A DNA stretch of 64,000 nt from Phycisphaerae bacterium. Lineage in GTDB: Bacteria > Planctomycetota > Phycisphaerae > Sedimentisphaerales > Anaerohalosphaeraceae. Both the position numbers and the translations under genes were made by a program. Positions within the stretch are counted from its first letter, which is position 1. The number at the start of each line of letters is the position of its first letter. The notes beneath the pieces are model-generated. The model was given only the letters and a program-made list of their open reading frames with translations. It was not told where the DNA came from and ran no database searches. Below, piece by piece: positions 15,001-19,950 of the stretch. The stretch covers positions 124,001 to 188,000 of the forward strand of contig JACZKQ010000074.1 in NCBI GenBank assembly GCA_014859965.1. The letters are read 5' to 3'.

Positions 15001-17137
15001 CACGGTCGATCTCGACCACAGCTACAGCCAATACGGCGCCTATACCATAACCGTCACCGCACAGGTTCCAAACGGCGATACTTACATGGGCTCGACGTCC
15101 ATAAAGATCGAGGCGTATCCCGTCGCCGCTAACGACCAGATCGCAACAGACGAAGATACACCCGTCACGATTGCGCTGCACGATCTGCTGGCCAACGATT
15201 ACGACCCCGATGCGGGTGACACGATCGCGCTCGCCGACCTCAACACGACCGGCCTCATCGGCCTGCTCACTCCGCTCGGCGGCGACGTGCTGGCCTGGAG
15301 GTATTCCCCCAACGGTCAATTCGAAAACCTCAAGGCGGGCGAAACGGCGACCGACACCTTCACTTACACGATCCGCGACAGCAAGGGCGCCCTGAGCACC
15401 GCGACGGTGTTCATCCGTATCAGCCCGGTTCTGCCCGAAGCGACGGCGTGGCAGCTTACCACCGACACGGGGATCGATCCCAACGACAAGATCACTGCCG
15501 ATTCGACGCCCATGCTTCGCTTCACCTTCTCCGAACCGGTCTACGGCCAGGCCAGCCATGTCCAGGTCATGGGCCCCGGTTCGGTCCCCGTAACGCCTGA
15601 CATTGTCACCGGTTGGGGCACGAACACGCTCACCGTACGCTTCATTCACCCGCTCACCGGCGACGGCGTCTACACGGTCACCTTGACCTCCGCCATCACG
15701 GATCTGGCCAAGAATCCGCTCAATTCCGGTGCCGGCGCCGTGGTTACGTTCGAGTTGGATACTCGGGCCCCGTGGGTTGCTGAAGTGCTCGTCAACGGCG
15801 GCGAGGCCCAGCGGTCGAACATCGCGACCCTGCAGATTCGCTTCAGCGACAGCATGAACTTAGCCTCTGTCATCGGTGCCGGGCTCATCGACGACGTTGT
15901 CCGCATATTCAACCTCTCCACGCCCGAGGCGGCCCTGTCCTGGCTCGATGCCAACCGCTTCAACTGGAATGGCGACACCAACGTACTCACAATCGATACG
16001 ACGATCGATGGCTTCGGCGGTTCCCAGCGGACGGCCTTTGAGGATGGATACCTCGAGATCCGAATTAACGCCGCCCGCCTCACCGATGCCGCCGGCAATC
16101 GACTCCTCGAAGACGATGCCCTCGTCAACGGCTGGCTGGTCGTCGACCGCACAGTCGGTTCGGATGTGTACGATCTCTTCCGCCTCCTTGGCGATTCGAA
16201 CGGTGACGGCCGTGTCGATGGCATCGACCTGGCGATCTGGCAGCAGAACTACGATCCCAAGCCGCGCAATATCAACACGCCCGCCATGGGCGACTGGAAC
16301 GTCGACGGCCGTGTCGATGCCGCAGACCTTGCAATCTGGCAGCAGCAGATGCGCTTCATTGAGTTGCCTCGCGTCGCGTTCATGCAGCACCAGGCCGACG
16401 CCAACGGCGACAACAAAGTCGATGGCATGGATCTGGCCCTCTGGCAGCAAAACTACGATCCCTCGGGCGTCAATGCCAACGCGATGGACACCGGTGATTG
16501 GAACGCCGACGGTCGCGTCGATGCCCAGGACCTCACGATCTGGCAGCAAAAATACACCCCGGTTCTGGTGATCGCCATCCCGGCGGGCAAGAACCATCAG
16601 ACGCAAACATCGCCGAAGGCTACCAAAGAACGCCGGCAGGCGGACGATAGGGCGGTCGAGACCAGGCAAACCGCTCCCGCGGACCGGACCCTCAAACAAA
16701 CGCCGGGTAACACTTCTGCGACTGAGCCGCCGCAGTCGCTCGAAGTGACAAGCGATCCCTCGACGCCTGCGGAATCTTCCGATCAGCAGGCCGCGCCGAC
16801 GATGATCGCAGGGGTTAGCATATTCAATGACAAGACTGCCCCGGCCCGCGAAGACGAGATACTGCAGCAGTCGCCCGACACCCGCGACACGAAGCAACTG
16901 ACCGCACAGCGAATGCATTTCGCCTTGTTCGATACCGCCGCATTGTTTGATAGCACGAGTGCCGACATCGAGCAGGCGATCGCAAGAACCGCTGCCTTCG
17001 AACCCGGCGGTTGGCCCGCCCTCACCGGCATCGGCAGCCTTCGCGCCGTGTGGAGAAGCACTGGCCTGACCGACATGCGTGAACGGTTAAACGACCCCTG
17101 GCGTCCGGGTGATGAAAAAGATTGTCTCTTTTGGTAA
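2..17137 (+). CDS. Giant mosaic surface adhesin (5'-partial)
   Basis: The reading frame is open from base 2, so the gene begins outside the window; 5711 residues are visible. Residues below count from the ATG at 65. In order I see: 7-residue tandem repeats (140-238); Gly/Ala/Ile-rich beta-solenoid or haemagglutinin-like stretches (about 340-600, 1780-2600 and again 3940-4480); a C-type lectin domain (about 1566-1682) with EPN and WND calcium/sugar motifs; a Gln/Leu-rich coiled coil (about 2602-3673); seven FG-GAP blades (about 4516-4972) lying between two halves of a PKD-like domain; a cadherin-like domain (about 5016-5120); two SbsA-type Ig-like domains (to about 5369); and four dockerin-like EF loops (about 5374-5499) with the GD.N.DGRVD pattern. 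A Pro/Thr/Gln-rich linker and a short C-terminal domain follow. No sorting motif is visible at the C-terminus. It is probably a secreted or surface adhesin. The gene is richer in GC and C-ending codons than the downstream locus. Confidence 0.9.
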   Translation, partial: VDAFGTPALLTDSQGHYILGGMPIYIAYDDTRAPFYVDKEGYRLTEYFEMIAGNPLPANGRLTSSVMLNLRLDNGLGTVIDGPNVVISAAATAAFTSPAQLINHINAVLDAGPFAAISVLERGGMLVLTVVGYEIEIESASLNLAQLGLQTRETTVRFFHVDAGGQLLDASGLVVNGRGMRLDASGNLVNAYGYRIDEYGNFINQYAEAINAYGDRVDQYGNLIADDHVTLIDSEGYRINAGGLLLNASDGLLNGVGARRTAVEIAGIHYLADRCGNLVSSEGELIRRIDSTWYLINDRGELVDASGVPVVGFQMPAEAQGTPVVVDPLTLEQPVHVGPRWNHGGIQPGNGFKTTTGKVLIDLPARLSGGTLNATGPTGEITITGDKAIYLYGMVGRVYLNDGADSAAAVDVTQVHIQSISDIYLWTDALVNARNIIDMTAANIWGRDESVTIARHPYSQVRLTATGTGPDSGRIYIARSEIYYFRAYVAAQGLVELNGYDVGIYGTVAVEGAALNDSPASPHSRVAINADRNILVRGEILAAGDAALNAGLADPTGSIIVSAEGKIAAGRNSAVSGNITLDAPGEVILLAWDDTMNDALQFAPAYVTYEPVYVDVVTGYRRVEAGFILRPVVHWIPTITTEQTGFDEVKVGSEFGSVEARLFQDGYYKTGFGFVDLTDDYGANAALAMGILKSGSSSAPSPQRQIWLQLSAGTRAMLAAYTYPNEPSIALKNAIVADLNAIVASGVSLYNAAAFDGWTLSPEAQSLLARSQLTDAQLARLNRVLIQDVLPGVRKLALADQFREYFIMGTEYKVDDLTWPGKASSSNGSMIIFIYDALNQPVQVIDEALLFVFEEIINYAGTLPDLGPTFAQGATLQQVINHANAAGAPFNPAIFIPAEMGINKASGVGAASELYTEHTFTELYTMLTDVVLQQGTKYKTWHDLTDTEQARAILDFLGYEKLFDVQFLSGFHRTVTVQTPIQLTQKESLYELFKNHTAEEVTAMGGYYISNAAIQFAVQISGDDSNKAGGSGNVIAVESAYAPSVQGIMYQDAADGMVFVPGLFVNNRFQATPVLSAGFGRFEVTTYHEYKTYFDFWFNEYEPFDPAVHYDPLRHDSVEEAALAHWLPPFAMLNEALKGISTAGIPVSLLIGGKIAFSQQAAADYAAIIRSNFTIDGTTMTRQTAELIFNRVQGAIQELAEDFFIAGIDYDEDYGNPLEAQYIASFFAREDQILAEHHWEKLYSATEGLGRINRNLEGIPTATFWELDFSGSTRNVVPYELDDGTDIFLRVPEEWWANYVVTTLGNDRTDPDDKTLQYVGNVNTYDELVGQFRQVAQMRYTQEWSYMQYQQNAPSNPEVGDHWTREDKDNSPARWLVTYQETPDAAWAAGEPTSYEQYSIYDGREANHIQLDYVDDIQIGSIILYAQVLTSMAKLYAAYLGDLGFFQQSILEQGFLSAMSFVDNSVKVNWAREDWDLGQAGTIAQDGTLIYQVKDGDGNVVYYRTTNSQSLDDPQTLGGTPAGAFTGNNWAFGVDAEGRLVFGQTNVGNDAAVQVGQANVNLELLNDYQRYQSATGKLRDWLGTAYHFHQILETWDSANAAHAGTGWYLAVINDQAENDFIRDLAQGNSVWLGGYNVLGASHSAWTLDWVNGTYLSAWSGGYSNFAAGEPNNLNDEDHLMMWPNGLWNDLDGSVPLYAMYEMDPRWSHESLDGYIAGETQDDYIYKMTTDWKDIMDVRSDITYRIFTQAHDIVDLRPRYETIASEVPVIKMEQVTNWQFEPVMEQRLAWQSTAVAGDGPLDLSVFDLDTLTASGNITITAGGRVLVKASMNASGENSAISMESTGGDVTVGADMPADPKIFDMIHIKSGASISIAAAGAVVVGETATLITGAGTAAESTGTFGQDIVISAAATILIDGVITAWDSVQILAGTDARITNIIQAAGHGIQVRAGENAAGVGTVYVHKDTEIPTDETDETGRRPTIGGFLQATGSGGIIHLKAGDNGGDVSLLDANLSAETVILEAPAGQIVQPDQVGPQSKAGDDNAMPDTGGSINAANLNAAALAGITLQNLSVAAITATVTGTGDLVLGVHNLNPAIASVELVDVSTADGSMAIAVNRLSVLATSVRSLTDSDDNDISLWAVAGEIPITLTVDLISASGSADVMLDVQGVVAMRDETSILLTDHLHVTAWGDVDLNTQLNSMSVEISGEGDLTVTNDSPDLVLTSIVLANGSVDISATGDVTAESIELKNDWNICGVDPCANVVVLSAEGTITVIYVSAGAYAETEEQANEIRLDMLNMLLRQVAIPAGGTIPAVFISQELDSGGSPILNGSGDPIFFIELELAEALDMAAIVEANFANNGPNNKDAMTATVAYYLYTSVLDLLGIAWKDTYGPPPAGETPAAVRSEADAFFKFTKDFTSRGGIELYANGSVRSETGTQTGDVNLVADTLIIQAQGSIHGIATAVNTITSLYSASTNSITIADYDGFGQAGGLTIKLSRGGPLSVSAQGHLIIEDVQSNVPNALVKLESRFGNIYVDRKESGPSISAAGHVLLKTPQDLIVTGHIQTADVLEFIAGGYLTTFGHHVDLSVGSLVIDSLGSVTLDGFLNALTNIDIYSQGNVNLMEPMAGRPGFSIVSETLSQQAAMLSQLQINLQAQAALLLNIENLAQTMAGRDSAQTAALQQLASSNIQKLVQLPVSVYQQQIQLQISEFQTLLTAQSLLPDTIQQMPGYTAIVTQRAQYQQQITQLQSLIGTNMVRVLQIAGDVDDLNAQLDTVRTTIVDKQNYRDDLSAVLARFNAEIAKRPNFIWPQGAGEAPTTIDTAALLTLNLKTLSDSQLGYLYYDVAAVGDQVNQTLATLQYQQRHLLNQIVLQQGELTTVNQELQILQTDIAVMSAELNNLNAQIMTLQEAVANIDAVLAAGAYDMMDAMARNLQIWLDLFSADFRGTLQGLLTQREYAAVDADWQKATADLSDVLNVLQILDGMDDIGYAGLDAKLRALSSCMGWINTQMQNIVLSVTESQYKDTTYQELSDDLTGVDAEIAYFQNILNIVSPLVDQLDDLYYPHFDAELRKLTQYMEALIPELGQQVDALYMTRKLVTVDQDIDNVVQAIAWRTQLDQTLVDLAAVQTTILQLQQNLDAAYAELNKHENIEAIVWQLNYYQNMAGSVAANLAAHEWQFKNVAHNYLAMQLEMYSSLNNWLIYTNDELVSRGMAANYKTPRPFSDTYDKVLFDTRDGNFYLTPRDMVPWEYFDIAGITYGVGQYTLGQLTTTLIQRMKTDDLVVLRDDLLVSWGKGNKSGKYLQYGDIRLTYDTLRNEGVTGHVDPKLPTTRPALLKAIDNLHDDLAYAQQQEAYWHNEYTIVTTLQSNINKWQTELQVNQSQESQLIKNRNTLEGYLKSIGYDRQTRAELEMIKSDFTAERDQIVGRIDAAALYLPAEQQALWNQLQILNNQRTPIEQDLRGLQSLLDTASSNLANLIPLERNRLWGEADNLYGLQATYDYERTQITQWLDTVVDMLPDERPALANQLSAATGQYNNLNVAYQGALQQEGVLVGRRSILDVELTQLNTENQGYSTGISGYKVQLAGLDTQESALQTQLAGILQQKQTDRLNLGFVRAGEQQLEAAYLLGVQDLVFLQSDYRMGDLVDRFRGTLDAMAADLHQSELDLAALRQQETLLRTQLLAAQQADDGPAAIRIEAAGFGNYLSGNPDVQYIDKSGDNAQGPAQVVEQEPFYGFYIYRDPDTGELYYRDVGDIPYDSNYVYDPDSGVVIDNDLLDDILYQARSTDFPGYYRFTAAFSVRSLAEVTTQQRTEIREDTNQPYEITIESDRFRVEDFRLDIFKAASDLNPADETLYVLNAAGTALVPFAARFAGLLSQVNGLLNPGDGSAVVETYLAGASEDGYERNVVRVTFFDVTPVYSRVPAGQVVFQKPEELADTIYGVDDELPTVFGEVLLNGKLLEPVIRYDAGNIHLLDTSFTASTLLSMVAASNITGADKGSTYTAGQIVFQSAGDLYVDAQLIAAQSIAVNTGGSLYLNGYASLSAASIALTAGSTSVVMSPDSLITADHLTIISGGSVIINTDVHELNVQTLTPGDVFVNNIDWNGSGGSLMLGDLNVYAGSATVVSNISLMAVHVAANAINLLTWADASVAIGTLAAYGSGPVYVDSARYITNLYGASAQVTAGTAGLVAGLDITATTNWAGVEVMRNGNLSVLIDENYTGPMVIDAEREIIVDTAVIAAGSASFTAQNIVFTRNGSLINTSGQVTTLNANGVLSFDGYNFDPFASYDLSGLMGVDRGFDNRWASYDVKGLYTSRFVTLAGVAAKSGSAFENPVKIQAGEIRVSAGLITGADNAVISGASLDIWSGRGFVLNTQVDAFSARVLGRGDVTVRAAGSIELLNVNVRDGDFTVSAGGNIIARDVTVQTDRYSNSLNFLAGGGLSIGRIEMGQTMALHAEVGALVNLADGLVLTPETLSGLVYEGDVAAFRFRIEDPSRLFAASWSHLELLIDFGDGTPAQTVLVPLVQSLVPESLGKSWDAVFGSQSGSQFGAAVASGDINGDGFDDLIVGEKWYDGIRQAVDAGRILVYYGSAAGISAQPATVIAASQANAQFGANVKSGFDVNNDGFDDVIVSAPYRVTYKTFTTVNPDGTVSTNEVPVTGQVLVFLGGPDGLQTLPVWTREGIAADETLGIPVACAGDVNADGFDDILIASPAEDVYAFVNGKSVLYERAGVVSLFLGGPDGPENNIAWEYRGDQAYGQFGMTVAAAGDLNNDGYDDVIIGAPAGDAPRGVYAFLGAASGLKPKPVIILQSDQTDAFFGVVLSGIGDINGDGRADIAVSAPYYTGAEDLSGRVYIYFGADKNQSLHPVDLAPLILDAPEGVRLFGYAVTAAGDVNGDGFDDVIIRGLYASGGEVDTGVTFLYLGSKTGLQPVTIALNDGRQVHPFAAGTQSLAAGDVNGDGFSDMMLGAWSCGPDSEGAVFVYRGGSSFEFGAPVIGTVDLDHSYSQYGAYTITVTAQVPNGDTYMGSTSIKIEAYPVAANDQIATDEDTPVTIALHDLLANDYDPDAGDTIALADLNTTGLIGLLTPLGGDVLAWRYSPNGQFENLKAGETATDTFTYTIRDSKGALSTATVFIRISPVLPEATAWQLTTDTGIDPNDKITADSTPMLRFTFSEPVYGQASHVQVMGPGSVPVTPDIVTGWGTNTLTVRFIHPLTGDGVYTVTLTSAITDLAKNPLNSGAGAVVTFELDTRAPWVAEVLVNGGEAQRSNIATLQIRFSDSMNLASVIGAGLIDDVVRIFNLSTPEAALSWLDANRFNWNGDTNVLTIDTTIDGFGGSQRTAFEDGYLEIRINAARLTDAAGNRLLEDDALVNGWLVVDRTVGSDVYDLFRLLGDSNGDGRVDGIDLAIWQQNYDPKPRNINTPAMGDWNVDGRVDAADLAIWQQQMRFIELPRVAFMQHQADANGDNKVDGMDLALWQQNYDPSGVNANAMDTGDWNADGRVDAQDLTIWQQKYTPVLVIAIPAGKNHQTQTSPKATKERRQADDRAVETRQTAPADRTLKQTPGNTSATEPPQSLEVTSDPSTPAESSDQQAAPTMIAGVSIFNDKTAPAREDEILQQSPDTRDTKQLTAQRMHFALFDTAALFDSTSADIEQAIARTAAFEPGGWPALTGIGSLRAVWRSTGLTDMRERLNDPWRPGDEKDCLFW
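482..778 (+). repeat. 14 tandem 7-residue repeats within the giant protein
   Basis: Fourteen consecutive units follow the pattern [L/I/V][D/N]x[Y/S/G]Gxx, for example LDASGNL, VNAYGYR, IDEYGNF, VDQYGNL and IDSEGYR. Only one unit is 8 residues long. The near-invariant glycine at position 5 and a branched or large aliphatic residue at position 1 do not fit coiled-coil heptads; a beta-roll or solenoid rung is more likely (inference). Less regular copies flank the block on both sides. Confidence 0.75.
13612..14980 (+). repeat. Seven FG-GAP (integrin-alpha-type) repeats
   Basis: Seven blades carry calcium loops of the form GDxNxDGxxD: GDINGDGFDD, DVNNDGFDD, GDVNADGFDD, GDLNNDGYDD, GDINGDGRAD, GDVNGDGFDD and GDVNGDGFSD. 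Most are followed by a hydrophobic strand such as DVIIGAP. Seven copies match a closed seven-bladed beta-propeller of the integrin alpha type, a known surface ligand-binding fold. Confidence 0.88.
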
Positions 17138-17146
17138 GGTAGTATC

Positions 17147-18145
17147 ATGCTAAAGAAACGAAGATCAACGCTGGCCGGCCCTGCCTGCCTCATGGCCATT
17201 GCCGTGCTGTTTCTGGCCGCCGGCATGCCTGCAAAGGGGGCGACCCTGAATGCCCGGGTGCTCACGGACAAAGGCATATACAACATCGGCGACACGGTTA
17301 ATTGGACTGTCTATATGTGGGCGAGCAAAGGCGACAATCGCGGTATCGCTTTGCTGTCCGTGGACATGCATGACGACACGGTCGACACGGTGCAGTTGCC
17401 GGCCCTGAATGGTGCTGACTTCGCAAAAACCGCCTACGGAACTCCCGAAAAGTTTCTCAGAATGTCCGATCCCGTGATTTCATCCACGCCGCCCGACCTC
17501 CGAGGCATCCTCGTCATGCAGTTGCCGTACGACCGAAAACTGGATATCGGAAACGACGGCCGGACCGACCGCATCCTCGCCCACGGCAGCTACACGATCA
17601 CCGAGCACGGCTGGCACACGCTCAGTGCAATCGTCAATGCCGCCAATTACTGGCCGGATTCGGTCAGCCTGATGTCCACGGCTTTTGAGGTCGTCAAGAT
17701 CAGTCCCGCTCGTATTCGTGTGGGTCTGGCCGCCGACGTAAACGCTGATTTCTGTGTAAATATGCTCGACTATTCGATTCTTGCCGCCTGGTGGGGCAGT
17801 TCCCAATGCGGCGACATGCCCTACTGTGACGGCGCCGACATAACCGCCGACGGCTCGGTGGACCTCAGCGACGCAGCCGTCCTCGCCGGCCAGTGGCTGT
17901 CGTGTGATGGCCCGGACGACGGGGGGCTGAAGGGGGATGTCAACAAGGACCATTACGTGAACATGCTCGACATATCGGTCGTTGCCCGGTGGTGGGGGCA
18001 TTCGAACTGTGACACACACTCCTATTGTGACGGCGCCGACGCCACGGGGGATGGACAAGTTGATTTCGGCGACGCTGCGATTATTGCGTCACAGTGGCTG
18101 TGGTGTGACGACCCGACAAACCATGCATGCATCTCGAATCAGTAG
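17147..18145 (+). CDS. Secreted dockerin-repeat protein
   Basis: This 332-residue protein has a signal peptide (basic start, hydrophobic core LMAIAVLFLAAG, likely cleavage near residue 31). Next comes a beta-rich domain of about 155 residues that I do not recognise; it contains the phrase YNIGDTVNWTVYMW, typical of Ig-like or CARDB-like folds. Two dockerin-like modules follow (about 193-250 and 262-325), each with two calcium-loop/helix units (DVNADFCVNMLD / DITADGSVDLSD, DVNKDHYVNMLD / DATGDGQVDFGD). Each module has paired cysteines between its loops (QCGDMPYC and NCDTHSYC) and a QWL..C ending. The start is 9 bases after the giant gene's stop, with an AAGG sequence spanning that stop, so co-transcription is likely. 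Dockerins normally bind cohesins, but none was recognised in this window. It may be a partner or accessory of the giant protein (inference). Confidence 0.85.
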   Translation: MLKKRRSTLAGPACLMAIAVLFLAAGMPAKGATLNARVLTDKGIYNIGDTVNWTVYMWASKGDNRGIALLSVDMHDDTVDTVQLPALNGADFAKTAYGTPEKFLRMSDPVISSTPPDLRGILVMQLPYDRKLDIGNDGRTDRILAHGSYTITEHGWHTLSAIVNAANYWPDSVSLMSTAFEVVKISPARIRVGLAADVNADFCVNMLDYSILAAWWGSSQCGDMPYCDGADITADGSVDLSDAAVLAGQWLSCDGPDDGGLKGDVNKDHYVNMLDISVVARWWGHSNCDTHSYCDGADATGDGQVDFGDAAIIASQWLWCDDPTNHACISNQ

Positions 18146-18359
18146 CGGCTTGCTGCAAATTGCCATCTTGCATTGAGTCAAACAGCGACCCTTTCGGGCT
18201 AAGCGAATGGAGCCACTTTTTGCGCTTAATTTTGATCAGACTATCAAGATGGGCAGGGTTTGCGCCGATATGGCCAACGCTTTAATGAGGACGTGTCGAT
18301 TCCTTATATGACGGGCACCGCCGGGTGCTCACTTTTGCAGGCACATTAAGGGGGTTCAA
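18146..18359. other. Intergenic region before the polysaccharide locus
   Basis: This 214-base gap separates the dockerin protein from the export lipoprotein. It contains no credible gene. A promoter is expected here because the polysaccharide locus begins immediately downstream, but I could not identify convincing -35/-10 or -24/-12 elements. An AAGGGGG ribosome-binding sequence lies just before the ATG at 18360. Confidence 0.5.
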
Positions 18360-19091
18360 ATGCGACGGAATACAATTACGCGTGTGACATTTCTGACATT
18401 TTGCCTTTTTCTGCTGGCGGGTTGTCACTCTGCAAACCTGGACGACCTCAAATACTTCACCAAGCCTTCGGAGATCGATGTAACCAGCGATAATTACATC
18501 CTGCATCCGCCCGATGAGATCGAAATACGCTGCTCGAGAGTGCCCGAGCTGAATCTCACCAGGCAGTTTATTCGTCCCGACGGCAAGGTCACATTTGAGG
18601 GGCTCGGTGCAATTCACGCCTCCGGCAGAACCCCGCAGGAACTGGCCGACGTCATGCGTGAGAAGATAACGGCCTCGTATTCCCTGGCCGGTGAACATCC
18701 GATTGATGTGCAAATAACAGCCTATCGAAGTAAAGTGTATTACGTGGTAGGGCAAGTATACGCCTCCGGACCTAAGATATTCACGGGGCGCGATACCGTG
18801 CTCAAGGCGATCTCGGCGGCGCGTCCAACCAATGGGGCGTCGATAAGGAAAATTCAAGTCGTAAGGCCCTCGGCGACCGCGGATCCAAAGATTTTCGACT
18901 TGGATTATAAGGAGATGACCGCACGTGGCGATACGAGCAGGAACGTGCTTCTGGAAGAAGGCGACATAATCTATGTACCGACAACAATATTGGCACAGAT
19001 CGGATTGACAATCGATCAGCTCTTAAGGCCTGTTCGCGATGTCAGTACCACGCCCTATATCGTTCAGCCTTTGCCTATTTATCCGTACTAA
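18360..19091 (+). CDS. Polysaccharide export outer-membrane lipoprotein (Wza/OPX family)
   Basis: This 243-residue protein starts with a lipoprotein signal ending in LLAGC (lipidated Cys22). A Poly_export domain follows (about residues 48-130, with PPDEIEIR, RQFIRPDGKVTFEGLG and TPQELADVMREKI), then an SLBB-like segment (about 135-200). Family members form the periplasmic and outer-membrane part of exopolysaccharide export, working with Wzc-type co-polymerases such as the one at 54577. It is much shorter than E. coli Wza (379 residues) and I see no long amphipathic C-terminal helix of the kind that forms the Wza outer-membrane pore. It may therefore be a periplasmic-type OPX needing another outer-membrane partner (inference). 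The start is supported by AAGGGGG five bases upstream. Confidence 0.9.
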   Translation: MRRNTITRVTFLTFCLFLLAGCHSANLDDLKYFTKPSEIDVTSDNYILHPPDEIEIRCSRVPELNLTRQFIRPDGKVTFEGLGAIHASGRTPQELADVMREKITASYSLAGEHPIDVQITAYRSKVYYVVGQVYASGPKIFTGRDTVLKAISAARPTNGASIRKIQVVRPSATADPKIFDLDYKEMTARGDTSRNVLLEEGDIIYVPTTILAQIGLTIDQLLRPVRDVSTTPYIVQPLPIYPY

Positions 19092-19109
19092 GCCAGCGGC
19101 AATCTAAAA

Positions 19110-19904
19110 ATGGATAACACGGAATGTCTGCAGAAGGTGCGTCGGCTCGGCCGGGTATGGTTCTACTTCTGCACGGGCTGCCTGCTCGTTTGGCCTGTGC
19201 TGTTTACCGGTGAAGATGGGAGCTATGTTTTCTCGGCAATGCGCAGCGGCACGGTCCTGGTGTGCGTGCTGGCGGGTTTAGCCGCGGCCGTCACTCTTCA
19301 TCGTTTCAGCGGCGGGCGCAGAGACGACCGCGAACATCCGATCACAAACAGCGGGGGTTACACATTGTTTTACAGCATAAGTCCGCTCGTGGGAGGAGTG
19401 GCAGGCGGTTTGGTGGCCGCAGGCGGATCTGAGCCGCAGTATTATGCTGGATGGATTGCCGCGGGTTCGTATCTGGCAGGTGTGCTGGTATGGCTGTTGG
19501 CAACTCCTTTGCTTTACGCAGCGGAAATGCTGCTGCCCTCGAGTCGGCGGCACAGGGCTGCCCGGTTAGCATGCGCCAGAACGATGCGTCGGCAGGCACA
19601 TTCAGCCAAAGAGCGGGCATTGGCCGAGTTGGAAGCAACTGAACTGAAGAAACTGGAGACCTGGAATCATTTGCTGCAGCCCAGGGCCAGAGAACTTGCA
19701 GGTCTGGCAATCACCGGCCCAACAGCCTTGGAGCGGAATCGCGGCAAGATCGTTGATATCGGAATCGAAGCCTGGCAAATAGGGGGCGTTAGCTGTATGC
19801 GGCACCTGCACGCAATGGCCGCCGAGGTGTCCAAAAAAGAAAGCGGGGATACGAAAAGTATCGACTTGATCGTGCCGTGCTGGGACGGAATCGGGAACTG
19901 GTGA
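19110..19904 (+). CDS. Hypothetical inner-membrane protein
   Basis: I do not recognise this 264-residue protein. It has four likely transmembrane segments in the first 140 residues (about 14-32, 44-62, 88-108 and 113-137). A charged, mostly helical cytoplasmic tail follows, rich in Arg, Glu and Lys, with ALAELEATELKKLETW in the middle. It lies 18 bases after the export lipoprotein and just before a PAP2 phosphatase, so it is probably part of the polysaccharide operon. No catalytic motif is evident. Confidence 0.7.
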   Translation: MDNTECLQKVRRLGRVWFYFCTGCLLVWPVLFTGEDGSYVFSAMRSGTVLVCVLAGLAAAVTLHRFSGGRRDDREHPITNSGGYTLFYSISPLVGGVAGGLVAAGGSEPQYYAGWIAAGSYLAGVLVWLLATPLLYAAEMLLPSSRRHRAARLACARTMRRQAHSAKERALAELEATELKKLETWNHLLQPRARELAGLAITGPTALERNRGKIVDIGIEAWQIGGVSCMRHLHAMAAEVSKKESGDTKSIDLIVPCWDGIGNW

Positions 19905-19950
19905 TTTGACCGGCGTCGGGCTTGTTCGCTAACGTTTCTCTCTTTTCAAA

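Noticed and set aside
16186-18145. A cellulosome system
   Set aside because: Dockerin-like modules are present but no cohesin or cellulase was recognised.
18249-18264. Sigma-54-like sequence (GGGCAGGGTTTGC) upstream of the export lipoprotein
   Set aside because: The GG-to-GC spacing is one base short of the strict -24/-12 requirement and flanking consensus bases are poor.
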